Part shown: positions 40,029 through 50,655 of the stretch, piece after piece
Layout of the letters: every line of letters starts with the position of its first letter
Position numbering within the stretch: position 1 is the first letter of the stretch
Source: Zoogloeaceae bacterium
GTDB lineage: Bacteria; Pseudomonadota; Gammaproteobacteria; Burkholderiales; Rhodocyclaceae
DNA length: 64,000 nucleotides
Reading direction: 5' to 3'
Assembly (NCBI GenBank): GCA_024235635.1
Contig: JACKMA010000002.1
Span: 806,001-870,000, forward strand
Notes under the pieces: model-generated
Databases searched by the model: none
Seen by the model: only the letters and a program-made list of their open reading frames with translations
What the model was told of the DNA's origin: nothing
Program-made: the position numbers and the translations under genes

Positions 40029-40694
40029 CTACCTCAGCAGGCTGCGGCGGCGAGCGAGCGTGCCGGCCAGGCCGGCGATCCCCAGCAGGGCGAGCGATCC
40101 GGGCTCGGGCACCGCTGCGATGCGTTCGCCGAGCACCGCAAACGCGAGGCTCTCGTCGGCCAGTTGCCAAGCCGTGCCGTCCAGGCCCCGCGTGTAGGAA
40201 CCCGGCGTCCCGCCGACACCCTCCAGCCAGTACCACTCCTCGTTGTCCGGGTCGGTGTCGAAGTAGACCCCGAGCGCACCGCCTGCGGAGGTGAAGCTCG
40301 TGCCGAGGGTCATCTCGAATTCGAAGACGTCGAAGCCGTCGAAATCGGTAGTGACCGGCGTCGCACCCATGACGGTCGTTCCGTTCAGGGCGGTAAAGGT
40401 GTCCGGCGCGTTCTCGATGTCCTCGAAAAGGCGCACGACGAATCGCGTCGTGTCGGTCACCTCGCTTCCGTACCAGCGGAAGCCCGTGATCGTGCTCTGG
40501 CTGATGGCGAAATCGTCCGCGTTCTGCGTACCAAAGAAGCCACTCGGGCTGTAGAAGGCAAAGAACGAGAAGCCATCGTCGAGTGGCGCCTGTTGATAGA
40601 GCACGGCGGCGTGGGCTGTGCCCATCGAAATGAGGGCGGTCGCTGACAGGCGACACAAGGTCTTGCTGAAGCTATTGCGCATGGCGAGGTCCAT
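40029..40694 (-). CDS. PEP-CTERM sorting domain protein, copy 2
   Basis: The product is identical to copy 1 over 221 residues: signal peptide, beta-rich body, VPEPGSLALLGIAGLAG helix and an arginine-rich end. The DNA is also identical over nearly the whole gene, unlike the neighbouring ABC and HlyD genes, which shows recent sequence exchange. As an exosortase substrate it would be handled in the envelope by a route separate from the T1SS encoded on the same strand directly downstream. Confidence 0.9.
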   Translation of the reverse strand: MDLAMRNSFSKTLCRLSATALISMGTAHAAVLYQQAPLDDGFSFFAFYSPSGFFGTQNADDFAISQSTITGFRWYGSEVTDTTRFVVRLFEDIENAPDTFTALNGTTVMGATPVTTDFDGFDVFEFEMTLGTSFTSAGGALGVYFDTDPDNEEWYWLEGVGGTPGSYTRGLDGTAWQLADESLAFAVLGERIAAVPEPGSLALLGIAGLAGTLARRRSLLR

Positions 40695-40723
40695 TGATGA
40701 TGGTTATGAATGTATTGCGGCAA

Positions 40724-40739
40724 AGCAAAACCCCGGCCA
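40724..40739 (-). promoter_or_regulatory. Sigma-54-type promoter of the PEP-CTERM/T1SS operon, copy 2
   Basis: TGGCCGGGGTTTTGCT on the minus strand, identical to copy 1 in sequence and in distance from the start codon. Confidence 0.65.
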
Positions 40740-40791
40740 AGTAATGCACTTCCAATAGAATCAAATGGATGTCACATGGTTTGGCCAGAGG

Positions 40792-40808
40792 TGTAAAGAT
40801 GTCCGACA
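40792..40808 (-). promoter_or_regulatory. 17-bp upstream element, PEP-CTERM operon copy 2
   Basis: TGTAAAGATGTCCGACA on the plus strand, placed between the stop codon of giant D (40,812) and the sigma-54-type promoter, as in copy 1. Confidence 0.6.
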
Positions 40809-40811
40809 GGA

Positions 40812-43800
40812 TCACCCGCCGATGTCGGTTGCAAGGGCCGGTGGCAGGGCCACGAAGTCAAACTCGATCCAATCGAGCATGAACTCGCTGCCGTGTTGCC
40901 CTGCGTCGTCGTTGAAGGCGGCCCTGGCCGAGCCTGTGTCGGGGTCGCTGTAGGCGCCGAAGACGAAGTCATTGCCGTTGAGGGCGCCGGCACTGAACGC
41001 GACCGCGTCGAATCCTGCCGCGAACTCGACGGAAACGGTTTGGTCACCGATCACCGAGTCTGCCGTGAAGTAGTGTTCGCCCAGGACAGTGCCGTCGGCA
41101 TCGAGGAACTGGATCCGCCCTGCTTCGGCGAAGACCGTGCCGTCATCCGTGAGGAAGAAGCGCGACAGATCCGCGGTCACGCCGACGGCTTCGCGCTGAA
41201 GCTCGAAGCGCAGGCCCTCGGTGCCGTCGAGTTCCTGACGCACCGCGGAGCTCGCCAGCGTCTGGCCGCTGACCCCGAGGTCGCCCAACAGCGAATCCCC
41301 GCCGGCCAGGGTGAGCGGGCTCAGGTTGCGAAGCACGACGGGGCTCCAGTCTTCCTGGGCGTCGTCGAGCACCGCCTTGTGGGTGATCTCAATGTCGGGA
41401 TGCGACCAGGCTGTCTCCCATGCGTCGGGATTGGTCCGGGAAAGCCGCGTCGGTGCGTCGCCGATCCGTACGGTCTCGACCGGGATGGGCTCGACGACGA
41501 TCTCGAGGGTGCCTTCCACCGTAGTGGTGCCGTCGCTCAGCGTGTAACTGAGGATCTCGGTGCCAGTGAAGCCGGCGTTAGGAGCAAACGCAAAAGAGCC
41601 GTCGGCGGCCATGTCGAGAACGCCATTGGCGGCCGGCTGGAAGGCCACGACGCTCAAGGCGTCGCCATCGGCGTCGCTGTCGTTGGCCAGTACGCCGGCC
41701 GCCGCGTCCACACTGAGAGCTCTGCCGCCATAGACGCTGTAGCTGTCCGCATTGGCCACCGGCGCCGTGTTGCCCGGATCGGCCGGGGTGACAAGCACAT
41801 CGAGCGAGCCGGCGTCGGCGTGGGTGCCGTCCTCGTCCTCGAGCGACACGACAATCGTGCGCGGCCCCTCGCTGGCGTAGATGTGGGTGACGGGCCCGGC
41901 GGAACCGGCCTGTTCGCTGCTGCCGTCGCCCCAGTCGATGGTGAAGCTCGTGACGATGTCCAGGCCCGGATCGGTGATCGCACCCAGGGTCAGCGTGTAG
42001 CTGGCGCTCACCTCGATGCTGGTGGCGCCGGACAGGGCGATCAGCGGTGCGACATTGCTGACCGCCACGTTCCGGCTCGCCGTGCCGACACCGCCGTCCC
42101 CGTCGCGGGCGGTGACGGTGATGCTGCGGTTGGTGACATTGACCGGGCCGTCCTCGTCATCGGAGAAGACGTGCTCGAAGATGGCGCCTTGCGCCTGCAG
42201 TTCCGCCGCGGTCAGCGTCTGCACGGCCGAGCCGTCGCCCCAGTCGATGTCGAAGCTGAGTGTGTCCTCGATGCCCGGATCGACGCCTTCGATCCCCAGC
42301 TGGTAGGTGCTGCCTTCGTCGATGCCATCGGCACCGGAGAGAGTCACTTCCGGCGCGACGTTGGCGACGGTGATCGGCTTAGTGAAGGTGTAGCTGCCGT
42401 CCTCGTCGGTGGCGGTGACGGTGATGGTGTAGTCCCCGTCGTCGGCGAAGGTGTGATCGATGTCGCCGAGGCTTGCCACACCGGTCGGGGGGCTGCTGTC
42501 GCCCCAGTCGATGCTGTAGCCGATGACCGTGTCGGCGCCCGGATCGATCAGGTTGGCCAACGTCAGCGTGTAGGGGCTGCCTTCGTCGACCGTGTCGGCA
42601 CCGACTAGGTCGAGGGTCGGTGCGACGTTGGCCACATTGACCGTGAAGCTGTCGCTGGCGCTCTCGCCCGCCTCGTCGGTCAGCGTCAGCGTCACCACGT
42701 GCTGGGCGTCGCCGTCCGTGTAGGTGTGGTCGAGATCCACGTTGCGAACCAGTGTGCTGCCGGTGACGACGGTACCGTCGCCGTAGTCGATCTCGTAGCT
42801 CCAGCCGGCCGCGCCGTCGTCGGAACCGTCCGAGAAGGCGACGCTGCGGACCAGCGTCTCGCCCTCCAACAGGCTGGCGTCTGCACCCGCCTCAACCGAC
42901 AGCGTCGCGGTCGGCGCTGTCACGCTGACCGAGGTGCTGCCCGCGTCGGCATGGGTGCCATCCTCGTCCACCAGCGCGACGGAAATCGCGAAGGCGCCCT
43001 GGGTGGCATAGACGTGATTGACGTCGCCGGCGGAGCCGACGGTGCTGGTGGATCCGTCGCCCCAGTCGATGACATAGCTCGTGACGGTGTCGGTGCCCGG
43101 ATCCGTCACGGCACCGAGCGTCAGCGTGAAGGCCTGGCCCTGCTCGACGCTGGCCGCGCCGGTGAGCGCAATGGTTGGCGCGATATTGGCGATGGTGACG
43201 ACCTGGGTGGCGGTGTCGCTGCCGCCGTCGCCGTCATCCACGGTCACCGCGATCGTGTACGGCGTGCTATTGACCGGGCCGCCTTCGTCGTCATAGACGT
43301 GGGTCAGGTCGCCGCGGACGTCACCGACCTCGGTTTCTGTGAAGACCTCGATGATGCCGTCGCCCCAATCGACGGTGTAGGTGAGCGGATCGAAGGCATT
43401 GCCCAGGTCCGTCGCGCCCACATTGAGGGTGTAGACGCTGCCCTCGTCGGCGCTGTCTGCACCCGCGATGGTCAGGATCGGGTCGGCGTTGGTGATCTCG
43501 ATGCTGCGCGTGCCCGCGACGAAGGTACCGTCCTCATCGGTTACCAGCACCTGGATCACTACCGTGCCTGGCCCATCGTCGTAGCCGTGCTCAACGCCGC
43601 CGCCGAGGGCCGCGAACTCGGCCGGCGTGAAGGTGTTGACCTGCCCGTCGCCCCAGTCGATGGCATAGCCAGTCGGGGTGTCCTGACCCGGGTCGAGCAG
43701 GGTGTCGAGGCCGCTGAGGAAGAAGGCCTCGTTCTCCGTTACGGTGTTCGGGGCCAGCAGGCTGAGGGTCGGCGCCACGTTGTTGACCGTCACGTCGAAA

Positions 43801-46800
43801 GTGCTGGTCGTGACGCCGCCGTCGCCATCGTCGGCGGTGACGGTGACGGTGCGTACGGTGGCGTTCACCGGGCCGTCCTCGTCATCGGCGAAGACATGGT
43901 CGACGTTTCCGCCCAGCGCATCGAGTTGGACCTGGCTCAGCACCTGCGCGGCGCTGCCGTCGCCCCAGTCGATGGTGTACTGGATCGGGTCGGCGGCGCC
44001 TGCTGGATCAGTAGCAGACACCGCAAGGACGTAGGAGGCGCCTTCATCCGTAGTGGAGGCGCCCCTCACCTCGAGCACTGGGGCCACGTTGCCAACCGCC
44101 AAGTCACGGCTGACTTGATGAACCCCATCCTCATCGGTCAGTTGTACGCGGATCGTGTAGAGGCCACTCTGGGCGAATGCATGCTCATAGGATCCCAGAC
44201 CAGGAACGACTTCAAGCGCCGAACCGTCGCCCCAATCGACCGCAATCTCCGTTATCGTGTCCTGTCCGGGGTCATTCAGGTTGACCAGCGTGAGCTGGTA
44301 GATAGTCCCCTCGTCGATCGCGTCGGCGCCGCCCAGGTCGAGGCTTGGGGGTACGTTGAAGACGACCGCATTGAAACTGCCGCTCGCGCTCTCGCCGGGC
44401 TCGTCGGTCACCGTCACGGTCACCGGGTACGATGCGTCGCCATCGGCATAGGTATGCGAAAGATTGATCGCGTTCGTGAGCGTTGCGCCGGATTCGGTGT
44501 TGCCGTCTCCGTAGTCGACCTCGTAAGTCCATCCGGCTGCGCCGTTGTCCTCGCCATCTGTGAATACGACCGTTCGGGTCAGGGTCTCGCCCTCAAGCAA
44601 TGCCGTCCCCGTCCCAGCTTCGACAGTCACGGTTTCCAGCGGGTCGATAACATTGATCGTGAAGCTGGCCGTGGCCGTATCCACTCCGTCACTGGTCGTG
44701 TAGTCGATGGTCTCCGTGCCCTTGAAGCCACGATTCGGCGTGTAGCGGAAACCGCCGTCCGCCTGCAGGCTCAAGGTTCCATTGGCCGGCTGATCGAATG
44801 CGAGGATGGTAACCCCGGCCGGATCGTTGGCGAGAATCCCGTTTACCGCATCGACCACGAGCATCGCTCCGGAATGGATCGCGTATGTCTCACTCTCAGC
44901 AACCAGGCTCCTGTCGATGATGTCGCCAATTGCCAATAGCTCGGCATCGCCCCCCTCGAACGCGGCGTTCTGCAGATCGGTCAATCGCAGCACGAAGGTT
45001 TCGGTGTCCTCGACGAGGGTGTCCTCTAGCACGGGCACATCGATCGTGACGCTGGTCTGGCCCGGCTCGAAGCTGAAGCTACCGCTCGAGGCCGTGAAGT
45101 CGGCTCCCGCCGTGGCGGTGCCCGCCTGCACGGCGAAGCTGCCCGAGACGGTGGAGGCCGAGGGGCTCGAGAGCACCAGCTCGAAGGTCGCCGTGGCCCC
45201 GCCCGGGGCCTCGGTCACCTGGATGTCGGCCACCGTGATCACCGGCAGCCCGGTGATGGTCGCGGGCGCGTCATTGTCCAGAATGGTGCCCGTGGCGCTC
45301 AGGGTTCCCACCCCCCCGGCCAGGGCCGCGTTCTGCGGATTGCTCAGCTGCAGCAGGAAGGTCTCGTCAGCCTCCTCAACGCTGCCGCCGCGAGTCACGA
45401 TGGAGACGATCGCGCTGGTCTGGCCCGGCGCGAAGGTGAGCGTACCGCTAGCGGCATCGTAGTCGCTGCCAGCCAGCGCCGTGCCGTCGGCCGTAGTGAA
45501 GTCCACGCGCACGACTTCGGTCGAAGGGGCCGAGAGGCTGACGACGAACTGAATGTCGGCACCAAAGGTCCCATTGCCCTCGCGAACCTCGGTCGGAGCA
45601 ATACTGATCACCGGCTCGCCAGCGTCGTCGTCCAGGATCGTCGCCACACCTTCGGCGCCGGCCGCGCCTGCAGCGAAGGGGCTGCCCTGGGGAGCGGAGA
45701 GCACCAGCGAGAAGGTCTCGCTCGCCTCCTGTGCCGTGTCGCCGAACACCGGCACCGACACCGCCGCCACGGTCTGGCCCGGCAGGAAGGTCAGCACCCC
45801 CTGTACCGGCTCGTAGTCACTGCCCGAACTGGCGGTGCCCGGTGCAGTGGTGTAGTGAACGGTGACCGCCTCATCCACTGGCTGGGATAGACGCACCTCG
45901 AACAAGGCCTCGTGCTGCCCGCCGTCACCCTCGACCACCTGGGCGTCGCTGACGATCAGCGCGAGCTTGGCACCCGTGCCGTCGTTGTCCAGGATCACCC
46001 CCTGGGCCTGAAGCCGCAAGGCGTCACCCGCAAACACGGCCCCCTGGACGTTGGTCAGCTCGAGCGTAAAGGACTCATCGGCCTCCACACCAGTTCCGCC
46101 CCGCGTCGTCACGGAAATGATCGCGCTGGTCTGCCCTGCCGCGATCGTGAGCGTGCCCCGAGCAGCATCGAAATCGACACTCTCCTCGGCTGAACCGCTG
46201 ATGCTCTGATAGCTGACCTGCACGTCGCTACTGGCCGGCTCCGACAGGGTCACGACGAATTGCATGTCGGCGCTGAAGGTGCCATCGCCCTCAAGAATCT
46301 CTGCACTCGAAATGGACAGCGTGGGCACGGTGCCCGAAGCTCCGTCGTCGTCCAGAATCGTCGCCACGCCCGCCACCGTGCTCGCGCCGCTGGCAATCTC
46401 CGGAGTTGGGGTCAGCACCAGCGAGAAGGTCTCGCTCGCTTCGCTCACGCCGTCACCGAACACCGGCACGCTCACCGCGGCAATTGTCTCGCCAGGCTGG
46501 AACGTCACCGTCCCAACCCTTTGCTGGTAGTCCGAGCCAGCCCGCGCCGATCCGTCACGGGTCACATAGCTGAAGGTCAGAACCTGATCGGACGGCTGCG
46601 ACAGGCGAACCTCAAACACCGCTTCGCTCTGGCCCGCATCCCCCTCGACCAGTTGGGCGTTGCCCACGATCAAGGCCAGATCGGCGCCACTGCCGTCGTT
46701 GTCCAGGATCACCCCCTGGGCCTGCAGCCGCGTCGCATCTCCAGCGAAGACCGCGCCTTCGATGTTGGTCAGCTCAAGGATGAAACTCTCGTCCGTCTCC

Positions 46801-47762
46801 AACTCGGTCCCGCCACGCGTCGTCACCGACACGATGGCACTGGTCTGCCCTGCCGCAATCGTGAAGGTGCCAATGACTCCATCGAAGTCAAAGCCTTCCT
46901 TGGCCGAGCCGCTGATGGTCTGGTAGCGGAAGACCACGTCCGAAGTGGCCGGCTCCGACAGCGTGACCACAAACTGCATGTCGGCACTGAAGGTGCCATT
47001 GCTTTCCAGAACCTCGGCACTGGCAATCGACAGCGTCGGCAGTACGATCGAACCGTCATCATCCAGTATCGTCGCGCTACCCGAAGCACCCAGCGCACCA
47101 TTGGCAATCCGGCCGGTGGACTCGACCGTCAGCGAGAAACTCTCCGATCCCTCGACAAGCGCGTCGCCCAGTACGGGCACACGCACCTCCTGAACCAATG
47201 CACCACCCGCGCTGAAGGTGAGCGAACCGGCCATCGCAACATAGTCGCTACCAGCTACCGCCGAACCGTCGCTGGTCGCGAAGTCCAGCGTCAGGTCCGT
47301 ACCCGGATCACGCGACAGGCGCACCAGGAAGACCGCCTCGCGCTGGCCCGAATCGCCCTCGACGACACGCAGGTCATCCACCAGCAAGGCCAGCTTGTCG
47401 CCCGTGCCATCGTTGTCCAGGATCGTCCCCGCCGCCCGCAGGCTCGTCACCCCGTCCGCAAACACGGCACCCTGCGGATTGCTCAGCTCGAGGATGAACG
47501 ATTCGTCCAGTTCCACCGCGCCACCGCCCCGGCTGTTCACCACGATCGTGCCCGTCGTCTGGCCCGCAGCAATCGTCAACTGGCCGCGAACAGCGTCGTA
47601 GTCGAGCGTCTCCCGCGCCGTCGCATCAATGCTCTGGTAGTCGATTACCACTGGTACCGTCGCCGCCTCCGACAAGGACACCACGAACGAGAGACTCGGC
47701 CCGAACGTGCCATCCCCCTCCACCACCGTCACGTCCGATACCGTCACAATCGGGTCTGCCAT
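40812..47762 (-). CDS. Giant D: Calx-beta/PKD type I secretion substrate
   Basis: A 2316-residue protein starting MADPIVTVSDVTVVEGDG at 47,762, with AAGGAGAG 6 bases upstream; the longer frame to 47,798 is not supported. Eight Calx-beta domains (about 1-945, each ending in an ILDND/ILDDD calcium-ligand motif), one cadherin-like repeat (about 945-1040), ten PKD repeats (about 1040-2000, cores DWGDGS), another cadherin-like repeat, and the shared C-terminal domain. No signal peptide and no RTX nonapeptides. It occupies the position of giant B in copy 2 but lacks the Rhs and VWD parts. The C-terminal 225 codons are identical to those of B. It is probably a large calcium-binding surface adhesin or matrix protein. 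Regulated by its own 17-bp element and sigma-54-type promoter. Confidence 0.86.
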   Translation of the reverse strand: MADPIVTVSDVTVVEGDGTFGPSLSFVVSLSEAATVPVVIDYQSIDATARETLDYDAVRGQLTIAAGQTTGTIVVNSRGGGAVELDESFILELSNPQGAVFADGVTSLRAAGTILDNDGTGDKLALLVDDLRVVEGDSGQREAVFLVRLSRDPGTDLTLDFATSDGSAVAGSDYVAMAGSLTFSAGGALVQEVRVPVLGDALVEGSESFSLTVESTGRIANGALGASGSATILDDDGSIVLPTLSIASAEVLESNGTFSADMQFVVTLSEPATSDVVFRYQTISGSAKEGFDFDGVIGTFTIAAGQTSAIVSVTTRGGTELETDESFILELTNIEGAVFAGDATRLQAQGVILDNDGSGADLALIVGNAQLVEGDAGQSEAVFEVRLSQPSDQVLTFSYVTRDGSARAGSDYQQRVGTVTFQPGETIAAVSVPVFGDGVSEASETFSLVLTPTPEIASGASTVAGVATILDDDGASGTVPTLSISSAEILEGDGTFSADMQFVVTLSEPASSDVQVSYQSISGSAEESVDFDAARGTLTIAAGQTSAIISVTTRGGTGVEADESFTLELTNVQGAVFAGDALRLQAQGVILDNDGTGAKLALIVSDAQVVEGDGGQHEALFEVRLSQPVDEAVTVHYTTAPGTASSGSDYEPVQGVLTFLPGQTVAAVSVPVFGDTAQEASETFSLVLSAPQGSPFAAGAAGAEGVATILDDDAGEPVISIAPTEVREGNGTFGADIQFVVSLSAPSTEVVRVDFTTADGTALAGSDYDAASGTLTFAPGQTSAIVSIVTRGGSVEEADETFLLQLSNPQNAALAGGVGTLSATGTILDNDAPATITGLPVITVADIQVTEAPGGATATFELVLSSPSASTVSGSFAVQAGTATAGADFTASSGSFSFEPGQTSVTIDVPVLEDTLVEDTETFVLRLTDLQNAAFEGGDAELLAIGDIIDRSLVAESETYAIHSGAMLVVDAVNGILANDPAGVTILAFDQPANGTLSLQADGGFRYTPNRGFKGTETIDYTTSDGVDTATASFTINVIDPLETVTVEAGTGTALLEGETLTRTVVFTDGEDNGAAGWTYEVDYGDGNTESGATLTNAINLSHTYADGDASYPVTVTVTDEPGESASGSFNAVVFNVPPSLDLGGADAIDEGTIYQLTLVNLNDPGQDTITEIAVDWGDGSALEVVPGLGSYEHAFAQSGLYTIRVQLTDEDGVHQVSRDLAVGNVAPVLEVRGASTTDEGASYVLAVSATDPAGAADPIQYTIDWGDGSAAQVLSQVQLDALGGNVDHVFADDEDGPVNATVRTVTVTADDGDGGVTTSTFDVTVNNVAPTLSLLAPNTVTENEAFFLSGLDTLLDPGQDTPTGYAIDWGDGQVNTFTPAEFAALGGGVEHGYDDGPGTVVIQVLVTDEDGTFVAGTRSIEITNADPILTIAGADSADEGSVYTLNVGATDLGNAFDPLTYTVDWGDGIIEVFTETEVGDVRGDLTHVYDDEGGPVNSTPYTIAVTVDDGDGGSDTATQVVTIANIAPTIALTGAASVEQGQAFTLTLGAVTDPGTDTVTSYVIDWGDGSTSTVGSAGDVNHVYATQGAFAISVALVDEDGTHADAGSTSVSVTAPTATLSVEAGADASLLEGETLVRSVAFSDGSDDGAAGWSYEIDYGDGTVVTGSTLVRNVDLDHTYTDGDAQHVVTLTLTDEAGESASDSFTVNVANVAPTLDLVGADTVDEGSPYTLTLANLIDPGADTVIGYSIDWGDSSPPTGVASLGDIDHTFADDGDYTITVTATDEDGSYTFTKPITVANVAPEVTLSGADGIDEGSTYQLGIEGVDPGIEDTLSFDIDWGDGSAVQTLTAAELQAQGAIFEHVFSDDEDGPVNVTNRSITVTARDGDGGVGTASRNVAVSNVAPLIALSGATSIEVSASYTLTLGAITDPGLDIVTSFTIDWGDGSSEQAGSAGPVTHIYASEGPRTIVVSLEDEDGTHADAGSLDVLVTPADPGNTAPVANADSYSVYGGRALSVDAAAGVLANDSDADGDALSVVAFQPAANGVLDMAADGSFAFAPNAGFTGTEILSYTLSDGTTTVEGTLEIVVEPIPVETVRIGDAPTRLSRTNPDAWETAWSHPDIEITHKAVLDDAQEDWSPVVLRNLSPLTLAGGDSLLGDLGVSGQTLASSAVRQELDGTEGLRFELQREAVGVTADLSRFFLTDDGTVFAEAGRIQFLDADGTVLGEHYFTADSVIGDQTVSVEFAAGFDAVAFSAGALNGNDFVFGAYSDPDTGSARAAFNDDAGQHGSEFMLDWIEFDFVALPPALATDIGG

Positions 47763-47895
47763 GGGCACTCTCCTTGAGGTCGTCTTGATCCGGCGCATCC
47801 AATTCGCATGGCCACCTGTTCATTCAGGATCCAGGGCCAATCGCGCGTGATAACCGGGCACTGTTGCGGGGCAACGTTCAACGGCTGAAGCGTGC

Positions 47896-47911
47896 AGCAA
47901 TGGACATGCCA
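47896..47911 (-). promoter_or_regulatory. Sigma-54-type promoter of giant D
   Basis: The minus strand reads TGGCATGTCCATTGCT, close to the consensus TGGCACG-N4-TTGC with correct GG-GC spacing. It lies about 135 bases upstream of the start codon. Confidence 0.72.
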
Positions 47912-48065
47912 CCCGGTTCGCATAAGGCGAAGCTTGATTTGGCCAAAGTTATATGTCTTTTCACTAAACCTATGAAATGCAGACAAAAATGGTGCCGATT
48001 TTCTGCATGGCGGATCCTTGCGACTAACCCATTTGCATTGTGCAGATGCACGTCGCCGAGGCATT

Positions 48066-48082
48066 TGTAAGATTTTCCGACA
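48066..48082 (-). promoter_or_regulatory. 17-bp upstream element of giant D
   Basis: TGTAAGATTTTCCGACA on the plus strand, about 155 bases upstream of the -24/-12 promoter, a typical distance for an enhancer-binding activator of sigma-54. Confidence 0.6.
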
Positions 48083-48287
48083 AAATTTCGCCGGTTCCAT
48101 TGGGTGTCTACACCCAATTGGAATGCTTGCCATTGCGTTTCGGACTTGGCCCTTCGCGTTCCTCCAAGGTGCGATAAGGGCGTCGAGATTCGCTACCGTG
48201 AATCGATCCTGGCGACAAGCGCGACGGACAAGAACCGCCGCGTGGAGGACGTCCCAGGAAGTGGTGTAAGAACTGAAGTGTTGTGAT

Positions 48288-48322
48288 CGCCGTGCTGGCC
48301 CTGCATGGGGGCCAGCACGGCG
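48288..48322. terminator. Strong hairpin upstream of giant D
   Basis: A perfect 13-base inverted repeat, CGCCGTGCTGGCC (48,288-48,300) and its complement (48,310-48,322), with a short loop. No T-run follows on either strand, so it may be a structure of the adjoining insertion-sequence remnant rather than a classical terminator. Confidence 0.45.
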
Positions 48323-48400
48323 GGCGCGATCGGAGGGCCATCGGAGATCTTCGGCAAGGTGGAGTTGCGAAGCTTCAACCTGACCATGGAGAAGAACCCG

Positions 48401-48589
48401 ATGACCAATGACAGCATGCGGCTATCCGAGCTGCTTTAGAAGGCTGGGGCCGACGATCTGGTGCGCGAGATGCTCGGCTTCGTCGCCCAGCGGATGATGG
48501 AACTCGACGTCGAGGGACGCTGCGGCGCCGGCCACGGCGAGCGCTCCGAGGCGAGAACCAAAACCCGCAACGGCTTCCGTGATCGCTGA
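48401..48589 (+). pseudogene. IS256-family (Mutator-type) transposase, N-terminal remnant
   Basis: Reads MTNDSMRLSELL, then an in-frame TAG, then KAGADDLVREMLGFVAQRMM, an ELDVEG segment and TRNGFRDR followed by TGA. This is the standard N-terminus of IS256-family transposases (LREMxxFxAQRLMELEVEG, GERS, RNGYRDR). The catalytic domain is missing, so it is a dead fragment. It lies between giant D and guaA. Confidence 0.8.
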
Positions 48590-48837
48590 ATCGCCGATCA
48601 TGGCCCGTGGCGTGACGTAAGTTGCTTCAAGAGGTCACTGACAACGCCGGCCAAATGCGGAACACGTCGAACAAGAGACTACCGCTGTCGCTGACCGCCT
48701 AAGACGCAACACAAACCACATCATCAACGAGGTTGCCGACGTCGAGGGTCGAGGAAATTCGCCAATTCCCGGCGGACGAGAGGCATGAGACAGGCTCGTC
48801 GCACGGGCGACCTGCGCCACGACAAGCCACCCATCAG
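48590..48837. other. Degraded sequence between IS256 remnant and guaA-side module
   Basis: No gene that I can support. A short plus-strand frame ending near 48,787 encodes roughly 48 residues (ends EGRGNSPIPGGREA) but has no start or ribosome site. Probably relic DNA. Confidence 0.35.
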
Positions 48838-49029
48838 CTTTCAGCACCTATCGCCTGCATTTGCCTGCTGGCAGTGCCTGACTTCAGTTTCCGGGCCACC
48901 GCGGCATACCGTTTCGATAGCTACCGAAAGCGATCGCAAGGCATTCAGAACCACCCTCACCTGCCGCGGTTCGAGGCTTGAAACGATCGCTACCGATAGC
49001 TACTGAACGTCACCGATAGGTAGCGCCCC

Positions 49030-49044
<15 letters not shown>
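48838..49044. repeat. Attachment-site-like module, copy L3, overlapping the guaA 3' end
   Basis: CTTTCAGCACCTATCG (48,838-48,853), the inverted form CGATAGCTACCGAAAG (48,915-48,930), further CGATAG words (near 48,991 and 49,010), then TACTCCCACTCGAT (49,031-49,044), which is the real stop codon and last codons of guaA (IEWE-stop). This is the native version of the sequence repeated at L1 and L2. The 3' end of guaA is a known integration target of genomic islands. Confidence 0.6.
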
Positions 49045-50595
<1,551 letters not shown>

Positions 50596-50655
50596 GTCCG
50601 TGCTTCGCAAATGACGCGAGGCGGCCGCAGCCGCCTCGCATGGATGGGGCGCCCA

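Noticed and set aside
48288..48322. Possible origin or small RNA at the strong hairpin
   Set aside because: No iterons, DnaA boxes or promoter nearby; it adjoins a transposase remnant and has no T-run.
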